Below, piece by piece: positions 34,747 to 46,212 of a stretch of 64,000 bases of DNA. Positions within the stretch are counted from its first letter, which is position 1. Each line of letters starts with the position of its first letter. This DNA comes from Triglochin maritima (lineage: Eukaryota; Streptophyta; Magnoliopsida; Alismatales; Juncaginaceae), in assembly GCA_963682175.1 (NCBI GenBank), contig OY821792.1, forward strand, positions 72,001 to 136,000, written 5' to 3'. The notes under the pieces were generated by a model. It was given only the letters and a program-made list of their open reading frames with translations, did not search any database and was not told where the DNA came from. A program made the position numbers and the translations under genes.

Positions 34747-35402
34747 CTACGACATTAGGCCAAATAGTTAATTTCAGATGGTGTAAAAATCAATTTCGTT
34801 GATTTTTAGTGGTATCCAAACAATTCAGCCAATGTTATTACCTGTATAGTCATGTTTCAATCTCAGTCCCATATATTAATCGTATAGTCTAGATATGTCG
34901 AGTGAAATTGGAGAGTAACAAGAAAGTAGTCCAGATAATGGAAGGAGGTTTAAATTAACGTCCAAAATGAACCCATAATTGTAACGTTGCTATAATTTGC
35001 TTCGTTGATGCACCGATGCTAGTCATTCAAACTGCAATTTCCTTAAAAGATTTCTTTTCTGCTACCAAAATTTAGATGTAAAGAATATTTATATATGCCA
35101 CTTTTATACCACAGGCTTGTATAAACATATTGTAAAATTTTAATTCCCACCTTTCAAAGAGATTGCCAATTGTCATTAAACTAGCTAATTTGTATCCTAA
35201 TAAAAACATTATTCTGATGGATAATATATCTACTACTCTTTGCATGGATATGACAAGCAGTATATATAAGAATTTCGGAAAATATTCCAAATCACATGCA
35301 TTTATTGAAAATATGTCATTCAGAATAACACACACATTTCCTTTATTAAACGCCACTTCTTCATAAACAATCCAAATGGCAAAGCATCGATCCCTACTAC
35401 GT
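34747..35402. other. AT-rich sequence downstream of the defensin-like gene
   Basis: No gene or bounded repeat recognised. The open frame that continues past the defensin-like stop in another frame has no support. Confidence 0.4.
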
Positions 35403-35885
35403 TCAACAAGGTCTTCTGCAGTAGCAATATAAACCAAAATATTTCCAAACCCATCTACACTTACCCCCGCCTTGATAACCTTCCTCTACGCACTCGTTTA
35501 TGCATACAATATTATCACAAATTCCATATCGTTTAGTTGGAGCTATCCAGCAACCTTTACTCTCGTCGTCTACATAAAGAAGAAAAGAAAAAAAAACAAG
35601 TTGAGCTCAATATATAATTAAGCTGATATTAATCCAGGATATATAAGAGTAACAATTAAGGAGAGCATGTTATCAAGTTCGCTTATAACCTGAATCGTCT
35701 CTAACTTCTATTTGCCTTCCACTTGCCCCTGTAAGTTTTTTTAGGGCAAATACCATTCATTATATTGGACTAACAAGTAACAACACATATTCATTTGAAT
35801 TTCCACTTATATTACCGGAAGCTACCGCAACAATTGAAACAAGGAAGAAAATGAGCAACAGAAATTGCATGACTTTTTTCGCCAT
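35403..35885 (-). CDS. Defensin-like (DEFL) secreted cysteine-rich peptide, 91 aa
   Basis: Three small exons: 35885-35816, 35728-35690 and 35569-35403, all GT-AG, 276 nt in total including the stop. Residues 1-23 (MAKKVMQFLLLIFFLVSIVA, then VAS) are a clear signal peptide. A short acidic linker follows. The mature part has eight cysteines spaced C-X10-C-X4-C-X3-C-X10-C-X10-C-X-C-X3-C, with GKC before the fifth as in a gamma-core. This is the CS-alpha-beta defensin pattern; the peptide would be secreted to the apoplast. Plant DEFLs act in antimicrobial defence or reproductive signalling; which applies here cannot be told. A TATAAATA-like box lies upstream near 35,940. It sits alone between two MITE-like elements and looks intact. 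The second ATG (codon 6) is an alternative start. Confidence 0.85.
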
Positions 35886-36006
35886 TTTGCAAACTACATT
35901 TGTTTCATATGTCCAAATGTCATATTTATAGAAATTTCCATAGAATATTTATAGAAACTATCATATGGATAACGAGTAATTAATTATATTCCCCTACTTA
36001 CCTTAC

Positions 36007-36603
36007 CGTGTGTTTGGATAAGAAAATAGGAGAAAAAAGGAAAGAAAATATTACCAGAGAAGAGAAAGTTGGTTTGTCTTCTCTTGTTTGGATAGGTAGG
36101 AGAGAAAGAAAGGAACTACAAAATGACAAAATTAACCTTCATTTTTTATTTTCAATACATTATACCAATCAACATATTATAACTAGTATGTGCTAAATAA
36201 TTTTCAATATTACATGTCAATATCCCTAATAATTATAATAACTTTGGTATACCATTTCAAAAAATCAAATGTAAAAAATCACCTAGAGAATCAAATAAAA
36301 ATTGGTGTATTCACTAAATAATAAAAAAACAAATTATGAAAACATAAAATATAGAACGCAAACAAGGGTAGTAAACATGGGTCATCAAGCATAGAAAACA
36401 TTTGTAAATATTAGGTTAAAATGAGTAAGGTATGAAATTTATTTCCCAACTTTCTTTTCATTTCTCTCCAATTTTGGAGAGAAAGTGGAGAGACCAATTT
36501 GTATATTAGAATTTCTCTCGTTTTCTCATTTTTTCCCCTAAAATTGTATATAAAAAAATACAAGTCACAATTTCTTTTCTTTTCTCTCCTATCCAAACGC
36601 ACC
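36007..36603. mobile_element. MITE-like element with GTTTGGATA inverted ends
   Basis: Left end GTGTGTTTGGATAAGA, right end TCTCCTATCCAAACGCAC: inverted repeats of about 13-20 bp with few mismatches. The interior next to each end is purine- or pyrimidine-rich (AGGAGAAAA and TTTTCTCTCC) and also inverted. TAC may be the short flanking duplication, but this is ambiguous. No coding sequence. Confidence 0.6.
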
Positions 36604-36779
36604 TACATTTATAGAAACGTGAACAAGTGGAAGAATGAAGTGAAATTAATCAAATACGAATGGAAAGTAAAAACCATGTACGTCTCTATATTGGATTTGA
36701 CTTTTTTGAAAACAATAATGCTTTATAATAAAAAAATCTTAAAATGAATATTTCTACCGTAAAAGAAGGAATTACTAAA

Positions 36780-37461
36780 CATCGTCCATTTTTTACTTAA
36801 ATCGCCCGTCTCAATTACTATCTTGTCCTTCACAATCCATTTAATACTCATTTCGTTCAGTCTCTTAAACTAAGACTTCTGTCTCAGTATTTCTCACTCT
36901 ATCAGTACCAAAACCACGCAAATGTCTGAATCTGGTGAAGTAAGTCAAATCAAGTTTTTTTTTGAGAGGAGCGTCCTAGCCAGACGCCTCTTTTCTGTTT
37001 TTAATATGTTATGTTTTTCAACTTATTTCCGAGTCCGTTGCAAGATTTCGGTGGTGATGGGTAGATTACAGTGAGTTTTTTTGTGAGTCAACAAATATTT
37101 GAAACAATCGATGACGCGAATAAATGAATGAAACAAGTTGCCATTGGAGCTGGATTTTTTTGGTAGTATCATCTTATAAACCACAAGCAGATAATCAGAT
37201 GAGTTGTTATCTGAGATGCGATCACAGAAATGAAATGAGTTCCTGGGATATGGATATTGCAATACGGAAGAACACGAAAAGAAAAGGTTGCGAGTGTCAT
37301 TTTTTGATAAAGGTGGTCGAGTGACGAGACCGTGATGGATGGGTCGTAGTTTCTAATAGTACTCATAGTCAGCACAACCACAGACTTGCAGTTTATCCAG
37401 ATGGTCACCAACAGATCAACAGTCTTAGTCTTGGGGCTAAGAAAATTGTTCCTGAGATGAC
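36780..37461 (+). pseudogene. MULE transposase N-terminal fragment (copy C), cut by an LTR
   Basis: Begins with sequence resembling the right inverted end of copy A (CGTC, TTTTACTTAAATCGCCCGTC, TTGTCC), then ATG at 36921 (MSESGE, donor GTAAGT). After a short intron the homologue of copy A continues (SSYKPQADNQMSCYLRCDH, KGCECHFLIKVVE). Stops and frameshifts are present, e.g. TGA after KVVE near 37322. It ends at 37461, where the Athila-like 3' LTR begins. Orientation is opposite to copies A and B. Confidence 0.75.
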
Positions 37462-38976
37462 TGATTGATTGTTTTATTTAAACCGCAAGTGCACGACCGC
37501 GTTGAAGCGGTGACAAATACGGGTCGTCCACTGGGAGGTGTGTCGACGATTGGTTTGTTCAAAGGCGAGAGGTAAAAAGAAGGAGAGAAATGTTGGTTAC
37601 ACTAAACTACACTAAGGTGCCAAATGGAAATGGAAGAGAAGCAATAAAATTAAGCCTCATAGGGGGTAGAGAAATAATGTGAATATGAAGATGTGTGTGT
37701 GTGTGTTCAATTAAGCTCCTCACAACATGTAGTGCATGAAATCATAAAACTACATCCAACTTTGCCTCCACATGAATTAAGATAAGACTACATCATTAAA
37801 ACATACAAGACAATAATTGGAATGAAGCTAAATGAACTCAAGTATAAAGACTAGACCCTACTATGCCTCCACATGAATTAAGATAAGACTACATCATTAA
37901 AACATACAAGACATTAGCTAAGGTAAAGGCAACAAGAGCACATACACTACAAATTGTGTTTCCAATATTAACTTCATCCAAATTCTAACCTTATCATTCC
38001 CCATAAAATAGGTCCACTAATCAAAGCATAAGCTAAGCTCCATTCAAGAGCATTAGCATATCAAAGATAAGAGTGAAAACTCATTAGATGGTTATGGAAA
38101 TCATATAAAGCTCAAGGGATAAAGATAACACACACTTAATACACTACATGATTATATCACATATTTCTCCACCCCCAAATGGGGATGGAACTACTCACTA
38201 CTCATTACACTAACTATATTAACAAAAGAAAGCATAATACTGAAATGAAAGTTAACTAAGAAGGCAAGAAGTATTAAAGAAACATAAAAGGAAAGGAAAG
38301 ACTAAACAAACATGCACAAATTAAAAGACAAGATTAAAAGAAACTAGAAGAATTATTTTATTAACAAATGACTCACATTGAAGGTAGCATTCTTCTCCAC
38401 CTTGAGTTTTTACTTCAAGTCTCACTCCTTAGTAGAGAGAATGCCACCAAGCAATGGGTAATTACAATGGAAGGTGAAGAGTTCTATTTATAAGCATGGA
38501 AAAAGCTAATCGGGGACAATCCCCCGATGTGGGACTAAACCAATACCAAAAATAGCCTAAGCACACACTAATACACGTGCTACAGAAAACTAAACGGATC
38601 CTGGGCTATATGGACCGCCAATTGGCGGTCTATAAGCTTTAGATCCGTCTGGTTTTCTTTGTGGGTCTTGGATGCATCTACTTGGTCTGTTGGAGCTCCG
38701 ACCCGAATCGAATTGCCAAAATACTCCTCATGATGGTGTGGAGTTTCCTGTTTTGCTCTTAGGTCCTTTGGTCTTACGATCAGGTCCTTCTCCCTTGCAT
38801 CTTAGTCCCCAGGACTCACGATTAAGTCCTTTTTCTTGCTTTTGGGTCCTTTCATGGCTCTTCTCTTCAAACCTCTTTATTTCTGAAATTCAAACATAAA
38901 ACTCGTCACATAGCATTGCTTAGATGTAAGATAATGGATATAAGATACGAATATGAGCATGAAATAATGTCAATCA
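37462..38976 (-). repeat. 3' LTR of element 1 (1515 bp)
   Basis: In plus coordinates it starts TGATTG and ends CAATCA, so the minus-strand LTR has TGATTG...CAATCA ends. It matches the plus-strand LTR at 57218-58778 over its length. TATAAATA lies near 38490 (minus strand). It carries one CCGCCAATTGGCGG palindrome (38615-38628). Confidence 0.93.
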
Positions 38977-40532
38977 AATACCCCCACACCTAAGTTTTTG
39001 CTAGTCCCGAGCAAAACAAAGAAAGAGAAAAGCAAACGAGAAACAAGAAGTCCTAAGTCACTTTCGTAGGATCACGGTTGCACTTAGCACGTGCAACAAG
39101 CCGTTAAACCTCTTTGTTGCCAAGGAGGAGGAGTATTGTCTCCTGAGGGTTTTCAGCGGATATACCTACAAAATCCGAACAAGATGCATCATTCAATCTA
39201 GACACTCGACTCGTTGGACAATTTTTTGTCGATCATGGGACGTGGTAATCCTACGGGCCGACTCTATATAGGTAATCAGTCCACACACCTAACCTAATGA
39301 ACCATTCGTGCAAGTTAAATAAGGAATTAAGTGAAAGACATGGACAACCTCAACATCCTCAAGTGCTACAAAGTGTAAAGTCCATTAAGGTTCTTATTTG
39401 CATTACCATTTATTTTTCTTTTTGTTTCTTTTCACATTTTTTTATTATTAGTTGGAGCTTCATTCTCCCAGGGTCAGGTTTCGTGCATCATTGCCCATGA
39501 GGACTTACACTATCACGTACACCTTTCCCCAAATCTCCACATAGGGCAATCCCTACCACCCGTGTAACGGGAGTTCGGTCGGCGCATCCCAAGTCAGATG
39601 ACTCGAAAGCACCAGGCACAAAGTCCCTTCAGACCTACTTTCCCGAGTGGTAGGAGCCGTGCGACAAGAGAGAACACCTACTCACTTATTTCTTATCTAC
39701 ACATGAACCAAAACCCTTACACTTAATGTCTCACAACAAGATTTAAAGGGTCCTTGACTACAACAAACTTCATTAAGTTAACAGACACGAATTATTGACT
39801 CACTAGGTTCAGGGTGGACTTCTTTAAATGTTTGAGCACTGAAACCCTATGATTACTCACCCCCAAAGGAAAACTGGGGTGCATCCTGACGACTCGATAA
39901 ATCCTAAAGTCACTGTACTAGATATCCTAATGCATCAAGTTCAAGACAATTTTGGGAGCTTTCTTTTTACTTTGCCTCTCAACGGTTTTGCACATGCTAA
40001 ACACACGCAAAACCCACAAAACATTTTCTTTCGCAAACACATTAAGATTTTGAAAGAAATGTGGAAATGTTAAAGCACTAGGCAAGCAAAAGAAGACAAG
40101 TCACCCAAGGATCATGGCAAGCAGATATATCGATATTAAATGCAGCACACTAACATGACCCTAAAAATGCAAACAAAAGAAAACAAAATCAAAAGAAAAG
40201 ACTCGACTATGTACACACGTAAAACACCCCCCACACCTACTTCATGCATTGTCCTCAATGAATGTGAGCAAGATACTACATGGATTTATGCATGAAAAAG
40301 GAGAGATCTCACCAACATGAAGTACAAAGGGAAGTTCAAGGTCATGTTGATGGACACAAACCCGAATTCCCTCAAAACCTGTGAGATGCTAAAGAAAGGA
40401 TACAAATACGTGAAAGAAATGGAGCCCAAATACTCAAGGGTTGGGGCCCACAACAATCGATGTGCACTGAAGGAGTCTTCTCTTGTTTTTTTTGTTTTTT
40501 TTTAACATCTATACACATGAACGCTCAACCAC
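38977..40532 (-). other. 3' noncoding region and polypurine tract of element 1
   Basis: Next to the LTR the minus strand reads TTAGGTGTGGGGGTATT (38993-38977), the polypurine tract priming plus-strand synthesis. Further inside, near 40218-40262, ATTGAGGACAATGCATGAAG followed by TAGGTGTGGGG is a second PPT-like block also found in element 2. No env-like open frame is present. Part of this region (39060-39150) matches the 3' noncoding region of element 2. Confidence 0.75.
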
Positions 40533-40940
40533 TCATGTAGGAGCATGAATGGTTGAGTGCGAGGGAGGTTCATGAAGGAACATGACCTCCTCGACTTTGG
40601 CTGGTGCCCCCTCCAAGTAGGGTTTGAGGCGTTGTCCATTAACTTTGAACACGTCCCCATTCCCTGGGTTCAAGATCTCAACCGCTCCATGAGGATAGAC
40701 GGTTTGGACAATAAACGGGCCAGACCAGCGACTGCGGAGCTTACCCGCAAACAGATGAAGCTGGGAATTGTAGAGCAACACCTTCTGCCCGGTCGTAAAC
40801 ACTTTTCGCATAATCATGCGATCATGAAACATCTTGGCTCGGGACTTATGAATTTTGGCATTCTCGTACGCATCATTGTGTAGCTCTTCCAATTCCACAA
40901 TGTCGAGCTTACGTTGTACTCCCGCTTGATCAAGATCCAT
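40533..40940 (-). pseudogene. Element 1 integrase C-terminal part
   Basis: Contains the GPY/F-type module (LRSRWSGPFIV, then VEILNPGNGDVFKVNGQRLK) that follows the catalytic core in Ty3/gypsy integrases. It is separated from the upstream integrase frame by a short frame break at about 40941-40975. Confidence 0.85.
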
Positions 40941-40974
40941 ATTCAGGTTCTTGATCGCCTAGAAAGCACGATGC

Positions 40975-41982
40975 TCAAGCTCGACGGGTAGTGGACATAC
41001 CCAAATTGGTCTTGTACGCGGTGCAGAAAGCCCACAACGCGTCATTCAACTTGGTAGACCAATCCTTCCTCGAGGAACTAACCGTCTTCTCAAGAATTTG
41101 CTTTAATTGACGGTTAGAGATTTCGACCTGCCCACTAGTTTGCGGATGGTATGGGGTCGCAAGCTTGTGGGTGATCGAATATTTCCTCATAAGCGCTTCA
41201 AAGGAGCGATTACAGAAGTGGGTACCCCTATCGCTGATTATGGTACGAGGAGTACCAAATCGCGCAAAAATGTCCCTCAAGAATTTGGTGACCACCTTGT
41301 TGTCATTGGTCTTTGTGGGTATAGCCTCAACCCACTTAGACACATAGTCAACGGCCACCAGAATGTAAACATTCCGGAACGAGTTCGGGAAGGGACCCAT
41401 GAAATCGATGCCCCACACATCGAAGATGTCGACAACAAGGACATTTTGCAAAGGCATCATGTCACGTCGACCAATCCTGCCAAGGCGCTGGCACCTATCA
41501 CATTGCTTACAAGAGTCGTAAGCATCCTTGAAAAGAGAGGGCCAGTAGAATCCAGATTGGAGCACCTTGGCAGTAGTTTTCTTTGCTCCAAAGTGTCCTC
41601 CACATGCCTTGGAATGGCAGAAGTGGAGTACACTTTGGAACTCGGTATCTGGGACGCATCGCCTGAAAATTTGGTCAGAGCAGTATTTGAATAGGTAGGG
41701 GTCGTCCCAGTGGAAGAATCTGACATAAGATCTTAATTTGGATTGGTCAGATTTTGACCAACCCACAGGAAGTTGTTCGGTCACGAGATAGTTCACGATG
41801 TCGGCAAACCAAGGGTTATCTTCGATCGTGAACAACTGCTCGTCAGGAAATTTGTCATCAATGATTTGGTCTTGTGGGTTGGTCGTCTCTAGACGAGACA
41901 AGTGGTCAGCTACAACATTTTCACACCCTTTTTTGTCCCGAATCTCGAGATCGAATTCTTGTAACAACAAGATCCATCTCAA
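40975..41982 (-). pseudogene. Element 1 RNase H end and integrase core
   Basis: Starts in the RNase H tail ([27 protein letters not shown]). Integrase follows with its HHCC zinc site ([13 protein letters not shown]...CKQCDRC) and DDE core: Asp in [11 protein letters not shown], Asp in IISDRGTHF and Glu in [13 protein letters not shown]. It is open for 335 codons but isolated from RT by breaks upstream. Confidence 0.93.
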
Positions 41983-42062
41983 AAGTCAGGATTTTGCATC
42001 TTTCTTCGCCATGAGGTGCTTGATGGCTGTGTGATCAGAATAGATAATCACGTGGGAGCCAA

Positions 42063-42362
42063 TCAAGTACGACCGGAATTTCTCCAAAGCAAATATGATT
42101 GTAAGAATTCCTTCTCGGTCACAGTGTAGTTCAATTGGGCATCATTGAGTGTTCTACTGGCATAGTAGATCACATGAGGCAATTTGTCCAATCGTTGCCC
42201 AAGCACTGCTCCCACAGCGAAGTCAGATGCATCACACATTAACTCAAAGGGTTCAGTCCACACCAGTGCCTTAATAATGGGAGCTGAAGTCAACTCTTTC
42301 TTCAAGGTCAAAAAGGCATGGTGGCAATCCGGTGTGAACTCAAAAATGGCATCCTTGTCCAA
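42063..42362 (-). pseudogene. Element 1 RT/RNase H junction
   Basis: Reads FEFTPDCHHAFLTLKKELTS, then PFELMCDASDFAVGAVLGQR and HVIYYASRTLNDAQLNYTVT: the RT thumb/connection and start of RNase H with its first catalytic Asp (CDASD). Separated from RT by stops and a 34-nt foreign patch (42370-42403). Confidence 0.88.
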
Positions 42363-42369
42363 TCCTTAG

Positions 42370-42403
42370 CCTACTCACTTATTTCTTATCTACACATGAA
42401 CCA
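42370..42403. repeat. 34-nt patch copied from the element 3' region into pol
   Basis: Identical over 34 nt to 39677-39710 in the same element's 3' noncoding region and in the same orientation. It replaces conserved pol codons just after GHAEFYR and, being 34 nt, shifts the frame. Confidence 0.9.
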
Positions 42404-42499
42404 CCGATAGAATTCAGCATGCCCCAAAAAGGCACGGATATCCTTCACATTACGTGGCGGTGGGAGATTAGCAATGATACCCACTTTGGCGGGATCGAC

Positions 42500-43255
42500 C
42501 TATATTCCCCTACTTGAGACCACATGTCCAAGTACAATCCCTCGCTTCACCATGAAGTGACATTTCTCCCAATTGAGAGCGAGGTTCTTCTCACGACATC
42601 GCTTGAGGACAAGGCTCAAGTGATGAAGGCACTCATCAAAGGAAGCGCCAAATATGGAAAAGTCATCCATGAAGATCTCAAGGAAACGCTCAACCATATC
42701 GGAGAAGATGCTGATCATACACCTTTGAAACGTTGTCGGCGCATTACATAACCCAAAGGGCATGCGACGGTAGGCAAACGGGCCAAAGGGACAAGTAAAT
42801 GTGGTTTTCTCTTGATCCTCGGGGGCGATGGGAATTTGGTTGTAACCGGAGTATCCATCAAGAAAACAATAATACTCATGTCTGACCAACCTTTCCAACA
42901 TCTGATCAATGAATGGCAACGGGAAATGATCTTTCCGTGTTGCCGCATTGAGCTTGCGATAATCAACGCAAACTCGCCAGCCAGTTTGCAGGCGTGTCGG
43001 GATAAGCTCATTATGCTCATTCTCCACAACCGTCACGCCTGACTTCTTGGGAACCACATGGACAGGACTCACCCACGAACTATCAGAGATAGGATAGATT
43101 ATGCCATGATCCAAGCACTTAAGAACCTCCTTTCGGACGACTTCTTTCAGTACAGGATTCAATCTCTGTTGTTGGTCCCTGCGGGGCCTAGAATCCTCTT
43201 CCATGTGGATCCGATGCTGAACAATACCAAGGCTAATTCCCTTGATATCCTTCAA
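42500..43255 (-). pseudogene. Element 1 reverse transcriptase
   Basis: Ty3/gypsy RT with VCVDYRKLNAATRKDHFPLP, FLDGYSGYNQI, TTFTCPFGPFAYRRMPFGLC and the catalytic FMDDFSIFG (FMDD variant of YxDD), then NWEKCHFMV and LGHVVSSRGI. A TAG stop follows at 42500, where the family has a coding Glu before VDPAKV. RT copies genomic RNA into cDNA in virus-like particles; here it cannot be made whole. Confidence 0.93.
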
Positions 43256-43377
43256 GGACCACCCGATTGCCTCTTTGTTTTCAAAGAGTACTCATTTGAG
43301 GGCAACCTCTTGATCTTGTGCAAGATCAGAAGCAATAATGAGTGGCAAGGTCTCATTATCCCCTAAAAAGATGTACT

Positions 43378-43663
43378 TTAGGTTATCGGGGAGCGGTTTA
43401 AGCTCGACCAGAGGTGGGTCCTTGTCGGATTCAGAGTTACTTTCAAGTGGCTCAAGGGCCACGGGGTAAAAGGAGCAAGCACCCAGATGTGCCTCATTGT
43501 CCTAAGAAATGCTGGTGGATTCCTCAAGATTCTCTTCACTCGCAACCTGGTCATTAGGCACCTCAAATATATGTCGATGTGAGTCGAACATGCCTAATGA
43601 CTCGGGCTCATCCGTGTCCTGGATGAAATTGGCTCCGACAGTGTCGTCGAAGAGCCCGGGTTG
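43378..43663 (-). pseudogene. Element 1 region between protease and RT, split by element 2
   Basis: Acidic, low-conservation linker (e.g. GANFIQDTDEPESLGMFDSH, then EVPNDQVASEENLEESTS) with a frame change near 43505. Its N-terminal side is cut at 43668 by the LTR of element 2 and resumes at 51093. Confidence 0.6.
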
Positions 43664-43668
43664 CTTAC

Positions 43669-44890
43669 TGATGCATTGCATACATTGCATCATATGTCTT
43701 TCATTTAGATTACTTTTATATCAATAAATGCTACTAAGGTATGTGTTTAGTCTTATTTACAGAATACAGGGACCTGAATGCAAATTACCCACATTCCGAG
43801 CATAAACGCGTGCAAAAGACTCATTTCTATCATAAAGACCAAGTTCAAGCTTATCGGGTTTTAAATGGAAATGTATCCAAGCATAAAAGCATTCAAGACC
43901 TAATCACAAAAAGAACAAGGACTTGAGCACAAAAGTAGCCGGGGACTTAATTGCAAAAAGTCAAGGACCTAATTGCAAATCACGAGTAGCTTTTATTATT
44001 ATGGAGAAAATCTAAAGAAAAATCAATGTGAATCTCCATATATATAAAGGAATTAATCCGGAGCTCAAAAGAATGGAAAGAATCAATCCAGACGCGCAAA
44101 GGAGGATCAAATCATACCATAAACACACAGGAAAAATCTGGATGGAATCCGAGCCAAAAAGGTAGCGATTCCGCCGCACCTCATGTACAAATTGCGGCGA
44201 TTTAGCCGCACAAAAGTCGATCCGTGTGCTCAAATTTTTACCAATGTTGTATTGACGCGTGTACGTTCCATTTATATATTGGGATCCCTTGTATCGGCTA
44301 TAAATAGCCCCGAGAACGATGGTAGAAGGGTTCTTGGCCTTAGACCTAGTTTTTAGTTGTTATTTGTACTTGTCTTTATTTTAGTAATAAAATTCTGTCT
44401 TTTATTTCTTGTTTTTACTTTTCTTTTGTAATGCCTCTAGGATCCCTTCTTCCTCCCTCCATGAGTTTCTAACTCTTTCCAAAGGGTGGAGGTGACGGAT
44501 TTAGGGTGAAGAGAAGATGAATGAATGTTATTATTTTAATTTCGTGTTAGTATATTTTGATTACTTGAGTTTATGTTAAATCATTTATCATGTAATACTT
44601 TATAACTAATATGATTTATTATAAGTTTCTGAATTCTCTAATCTAAACCCTAAATCTAAACCTCCACCCAACGGAATTCACTTCTTTGTTCTTGTTTTAG
44701 TTTTAATTGTTCTTGTTTCTTTCTTTAGATACATAAATCAAAAATCTCAAAACCAACTTATTTCTTCTCTCCTTCTTTCCCCCAATCGAAATCACACTAA
44801 TAACAAAATATCTCCCTCCTTGTGTTCGACCCGTATTTGCCACGTCTCCATTGATGCCGTGCACTTGCGGTATAAATTTAATTCTCATCA
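43669..44890 (+). repeat. 5' LTR of element 2
   Basis: 1222 bp, begins TGATGCATTGC and ends TTCTCATCA. TATA box TATAAATA at 44299-44306. About 90-130 bp upstream of it lies a GC-rich composite (44165-44211: GATTCCGCCGCAC...TTGCGGCGATTTAGCCGCAC). Confidence 0.97.
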
Positions 44891-44896
44891 AGTTTT

Positions 44897-44914
44897 TGGC
44901 GCCGTTGTCGGGGA
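44897..44914 (+). promoter_or_regulatory. Primer-binding site of element 2
   Basis: TGGCGCCGTTGTCGGGGA, six bases after the LTR. This is the Athila-type primer site, complementary to the 3' end of a tRNA (tRNA-Asp in described Athila elements). Confidence 0.85.
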
Positions 44915-46212
44915 GGCGACGCAGATTTTGTTTTTTTTTTATTTCGATTCAGTTCTGTTTATCTTGTGCGCGATCTAACTATTTGGATTTGTGTTTCAGG
45001 AGACAACAGAGTGCACGGCGAAATCCGAGCACGATCTGAGCTAAACGAGCGGCGAAATCGCCGCACCTATAGAACAACTTGCGGCGGAATCACCGCACAC
45101 TTGGAGCTTCTGGGCTTCAAACTTTTCTGGGACGCGCATCATCGCTGGGTGGACGCGCAGAGCATCTGAAATTTCGAGAGCGGGCGGTGAACCCGACTGA
45201 GCATTGCATAAGGTAACCTTTGTTGCCTCTTTTCCTCGTAATTTCTATTTTCAGAAAATTTCCTTTTCGTAGAACTGCATGTGTAGGGCAAAAATTCCAT
45301 AAATTGCAATAATTCAACTATGACCTAAAAATTGGCAAAACTAGAAGAACTTAGTGCATGCATCATATAATGTTTTGTTTGCATTATTCTTACTAAATTC
45401 TTGCAAATTAATTCTTGTTGAAGAGTGCTGGAGGCAAGGTACGTATCGCGGTTTTTATCGAATGCATTTAAGCATATAATCTAGTTTGCATACAACCTTG
45501 AAATTGCCCCCTCTAAAGACCATTGTTTGACTATATTTGCTAGATCTAAGTTAAACTATCTTAAGGGCAACTCCGTAGGCAAAGATACGGTGGGGATTTC
45601 ACCACCCTTCCGTGGCCCACAAATCACAATCCTAAAGTGTCACCCAAGTCTTAAATTAAAATCAATTAGACATTGACCCTTAAGGACTCAGACTCAATTA
45701 AGGAGAAGAATTGGTTTGACTTGCTATGACCTGAAGCCGATTGAATTTAATTTGGTGTCTAGAAAGTGTTTTTGTGTTGACGTAAGTCTTCCAAGCGAAG
45801 TGGTTATCTAATTGGCACCGACTCTGTCGGAAGCACCCCCACTAGCTATACACGGCCTGGCCAAGTTGGTTTGATAAGTGAGGGAGGTGAATCAAGCGAA
45901 TCAATTCGACTCAACCAGTTAGGAGTCGTCTAGATCTAAGCGACACTAGGTCTAGGATTGTTTGAACCGTGCTTTCTTAGGAATTTTCTGACCAACCCTC
46001 TTTCTATCTTTAGAGTTAGGTTTCTCTTCTCATCTGAGTCTTCTTTCTCTTCTCACCTAAATTCTCTAGATTAGGATTCCTTTCTCATCTTTCCCCATTC
46101 TATTGTTTGTTTCCCTTTTGAAAAAAACATAAAAAATATATTAAAAAAAACGAAAATATAAAAAAAATTGTAATTAATTCTTGAAATTAAATTTGGAATT
46201 TAAATTTCGAAT
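44915..46212 (+). other. Leader of element 2
   Basis: About 1.3 kb of untranslated leader. It repeats the LTR GC-rich composite at 45051-45098 (GGCGAAATCGCCGCACC ... GCGGCGGAATCACCGCAC). No gene is seen. Confidence 0.6.

Noticed and set aside
38995..40532. Possible env-like gene after integrase, as in some Athila elements
   Set aside because: No frame longer than about 75 codons and no membrane-protein pattern.
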